Assembly (NCBI GenBank): GCA_015698045.1
Contig: BLAL01000047.1
Span: 1-64,000, forward strand
Reading direction: 5' to 3'
Origin: Rhizophagus clarus
Lineage: Eukaryota; Glomeromycota; Glomeromycetes; Glomerales; Glomeraceae
DNA: 64,000 bases
Notes under the pieces: generated by a model
What the model was told of the DNA's origin: nothing
The model's input: only the letters and a program-made list of their open reading frames with translations
Database searches by the model: none
Part shown: positions 61,711-64,000 of the stretch, one piece after another
Layout: each line of letters starts with the position of its first letter
Position numbering within the stretch: position 1 is the first letter of the stretch
Program-made: the position numbers and the translations under genes

Positions 61711-61802
61711 TGAAGACGAAAATATACAATAACCCAAGCCTTCATTCAGAAGAGCAAGATGAATTAGAATCCTTGATAGTAAAAAATCATTCTAATTTCT
61801 AA
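61711..61802 (+). pseudogene. Orphan terminal exon of a TKL-like kinase
   Basis: After an acceptor-like TTTGTTAACAG, a frame reads KTKIYNNPSLHSEEQDELES then LIVKNHSNF and TAA at 61800-61802. It matches the C-terminal ends of the kinases at 38851 (NNPNLYSDEQED) and 48865 (NLHPEEQDGLE). No kinase domain lies within several kb upstream except the pseudogene at 55.9 kb, which has its own terminal piece. Confidence 0.7.
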
Positions 61803-62376
61803 GTGACAAGAACATTGAATTTAGATATTTAGTGCGAATTACATAAATCTTTATAATTGGCATATCACAAATCAATTGAATGTCATTATCATAAAATTAC
61901 TAATTATTGTCAGAAAATAATTTTCCAAATCTTTAATAATATTTACAACTATAATTTTTTTTTATTTCTTTTTTTGACTGTAACTTTAAATTTTATAATT
62001 CAATAATATTCGAGTTTAAATAATTATAATAAATCATTATCATATCATCGATAAAGAAATATTAAATATCAAAATAATATTGTTTTTGATATTGTTACGA
62101 ACTATGTAAGTGTTAACGATTTATCAAGATCATCTTGACGATTTCGTTTGATATTTATTACAATCATGATGATAAACAATATTGTAACAATATTGCTATT
62201 ATAAGAAAATCAATAACTATAAAAGGTAGCTCCTGTGGAGCCCAGGATCAACCAATCAAATTTGATTTACCAATATATAGTTATTTGACACGAAGTGCCG
62301 AATAACTATTATTGCCGTTTTCAAAATTATTGAGAAAATCCGATTTGCGAGGTTGTTATGTGATTTTCATATTGAA

Positions 62377-62845
62377 AAAGTGAATCACTTTTCTAGGCGA
62401 ATTTTTAATATTTTTGTATCTGATTTTTTTTTGTGAATCATAAAGCCCGCTGTATAATACTATTCTACTGAAAGTTTCAATACATACTTTATATTAAAAA
62501 AATATATTTTTCCGCATTTTTCTGTATTTTCCGCATTTTTACTATGTTTTTAAAAGTGAATCACATTTCAAGATGAATTTTTAATAACTTTGTATCTAAT
62601 TTTTTTTCATAAATCATAAAATTCAATTTATAACATTATTCTACTGAAAGTTTCAGCACATACTTTATATTGAAAAATTGATTTTTTCTGCATTTTTCTG
62701 CATTATTACTATGTTTTTTGGGATTCTTTAAAAATGAATCCTTTTTCTGACGAATTTTTAATATTTTTGTATCAGATTTTTTTGTGAATCATAAAGACCG
62801 AAGTATAATGTTATTCTTCTGAAAGATTTAGCATATATTTTATAA
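62377..62845. repeat. Tandem repeat, about 177-bp unit, three copies
   Basis: Copies start near GTGAATCAC at 62380 and 62556 and AATGAATCC at 62734. Each contains GAATTTTTAAT(A)...TTTGTATC, a TCATAAA word, TTCTACTGAAAGTTT and TTTTTCTGCATTTT. Further degenerate pieces occur at 63560-63660, and an inverted piece (CAGTAGAATAGTATTATA) ends the window at 64000. Confidence 0.8.
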
Positions 62846-62852
62846 TTATAAA

Positions 62853-63000
62853 TTATAGTGCTTGTAGCGATTAATATCACAATTATTAACCAATGCTAGC
62901 AGATGATTGGTAAGGATTTGGCCACGTAGTGGCCAAATCTGTCCAATCAGAATGCAGCATTGGTTAATAATTGTATATTTATCAACGCAAGCACAATAAT
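62853..63000. mobile_element. 148-bp foldback MITE
   Basis: ATTATAGTGCTTG at the left pairs with CAAGCACAATAAT at the right. Inside, ACAATTATTAACCAATGCT (62879-62897) is perfectly inverted at 62956-62974. The centre GATTTGGCCAC-GTA-GTGGCCAAATC is palindromic, so almost the whole element can fold. Confidence 0.8.
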
Positions 63001-63226
63001 GATATTATCGTGTGACATTATGATGATTCGTTAAACTATTAATAAACTCAAATTAAGCTATAATAAACTAGTTTTTATCATCTTTTTTTTCTTTATCCAA
63101 TTTTATTTCTCTCTATCTTCTAACATTTTTTACACTTTATCCACAAACAATTTCGTTATTGCAAAATCACTGCTTAATGATAATATTCTAAAAAATTTTA
63201 TTATATTTTTTTAATAATCAATTTAG

Positions 63227-63437
63227 CAAAATTAAACCTTTTCTAGATAATCGTAAAGTTATTAATTTAACAAACAGTAATATTGAAGCTACAAGAAAGC
63301 CATTGAGAGATTTGAATGAAATTCAAGAGAATAAAAGTCAAAATTTGGAAGAATTGGTTTCGAAATTAACAGCTGATAAAGTTTTTATCAATTCTGTTGT
63401 TATTTTCAATAATAATGATCTTAATAGCCATAATTAA
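63227..63437 (+). CDS. Unassigned terminal exon
   Basis: After an acceptor-like ATCAATTTAG, an open frame of about 69 codons runs to TAA at 63435-63437. It reads KIKPFLDNRKVINLTNSNIE, then a charged stretch (RKPLRDLNEIQENKSQNLEE) and ends NNNDLNSHN. It has no ATG at its start, so an upstream exon is implied but was not located. Composition is coding-like; the family is not recognised. Confidence 0.4.
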
Positions 63438-64000
63438 TAATTACAACACATGTATTGTATATAGCTTAAATAAAGTTTATTGTAATTATTAAACTTACGC
63501 ATAAAAAATAATTAAATTACAAATCATCATCATCATACAGCGGAGCACGATAATAAAAAAGATTTTTCTGCATTTTTTTTATATTAGTAAGATATATATA
63601 TAGTATATTGATATATAATTATGATTCAATTTTCCGCATGTGTTTATAATCATATTTTTATACTAGATATTTTTATGAATCATGAAATTTAATAACATAG
63701 AATATTTTACAAAGAGTTTCAACAATTATTTATATAAAATAGTCAAAATAATAAAATACAACCAAAAACTATCTTATATATTAAATAAAATATGCATCAA
63801 AATTCTTCATAGAATATTCTGACATTGATTTACAGGATTTATAAAAATTCTGGCACAAAAAATATTATAAACATATGCAGAGAAAGTGTTTCACAGTTAT
63901 ACATCAATATACTATATATATCTTAAGACAAAAAAAATGCAGAAAAAATCCTTTTTGTTATAAAAATTTATGCTAAACCTTTCAGTAGAATAGTATTATA

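Overview
The window looks like nuclear DNA of an arbuscular mycorrhizal fungus (Glomeromycotina, Rhizophagus-like). This is inferred from very high A+T content, short GT-AG introns of about 70-110 nt, several tyrosine-kinase-like (TKL) protein kinases of the type expanded in that group (N-terminal Cys cluster, IEWIPY-type linker, HRDLHSGN and DLG motifs), a Ulp1-type protease, and many decayed DNA transposons (MULE, Tnp2/CACTA, hAT, TA-insertion MITEs). No rRNA, tRNA, CRISPR or bacterial operon structure was seen.

Layout. 0-4.2 kb: transposon relics (gag-like fragment, broken MULE transposase) and an unknown pseudogene. 4.9-8.1 kb: minisatellites, an A/G-rich tract and foldback repeats. 8.2-16.1 kb: a kinase gene preceded by a 6.5-kb array of about 58 related intron-like units. 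In nearly every unit the acceptor AG and the next donor GT are separated by exactly 3 nt. Read as one-codon exons, the array joins an upstream ATG exon in frame to the kinase exons with no stop. This is the most remarkable feature here. 16.5-27.7 kb: a 30-bp CACTA-bearing sequence repeated at both edges, enclosing CAGCAG/GTCCGGA repeat blocks, a membrane-protein pseudogene, an AT-hook-like gene and a divergent, decayed Tnp2-type transposase. 27.9-33.4 kb: microsatellite, AT-rich higher-order satellite, palindrome and a long polypurine tract. 34-41.7 kb: two kinase relics, a hAT-like element, and two kinase genes arranged tail to tail. 44.3-45.5 kb: Ulp1-type cysteine protease. 48-50.7 kb: hAT-like element and another kinase. 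52.5-61.8 kb: decayed genes, a hAT-like element with a perfect 8-bp target duplication inside an exon, a kinase pseudogene, a lineage-type pseudogene, a LINE-like remnant and an orphan kinase terminal exon. 62.3-64 kb: tandem and foldback repeats plus one unassigned terminal exon.

How the genes relate. The kinases are one dispersed family. Three of them have first coding exons of identical length (585 nt), followed by an exon of about 0.77-0.81 kb, a conserved 12-nt microexon and a tail of short exons. This makes microexon use a shared trait and gives context to the extreme array in front of the 14.9-kb kinase. Everything was read by eye: splice sites are predictions, and no expression or homology search could be run.
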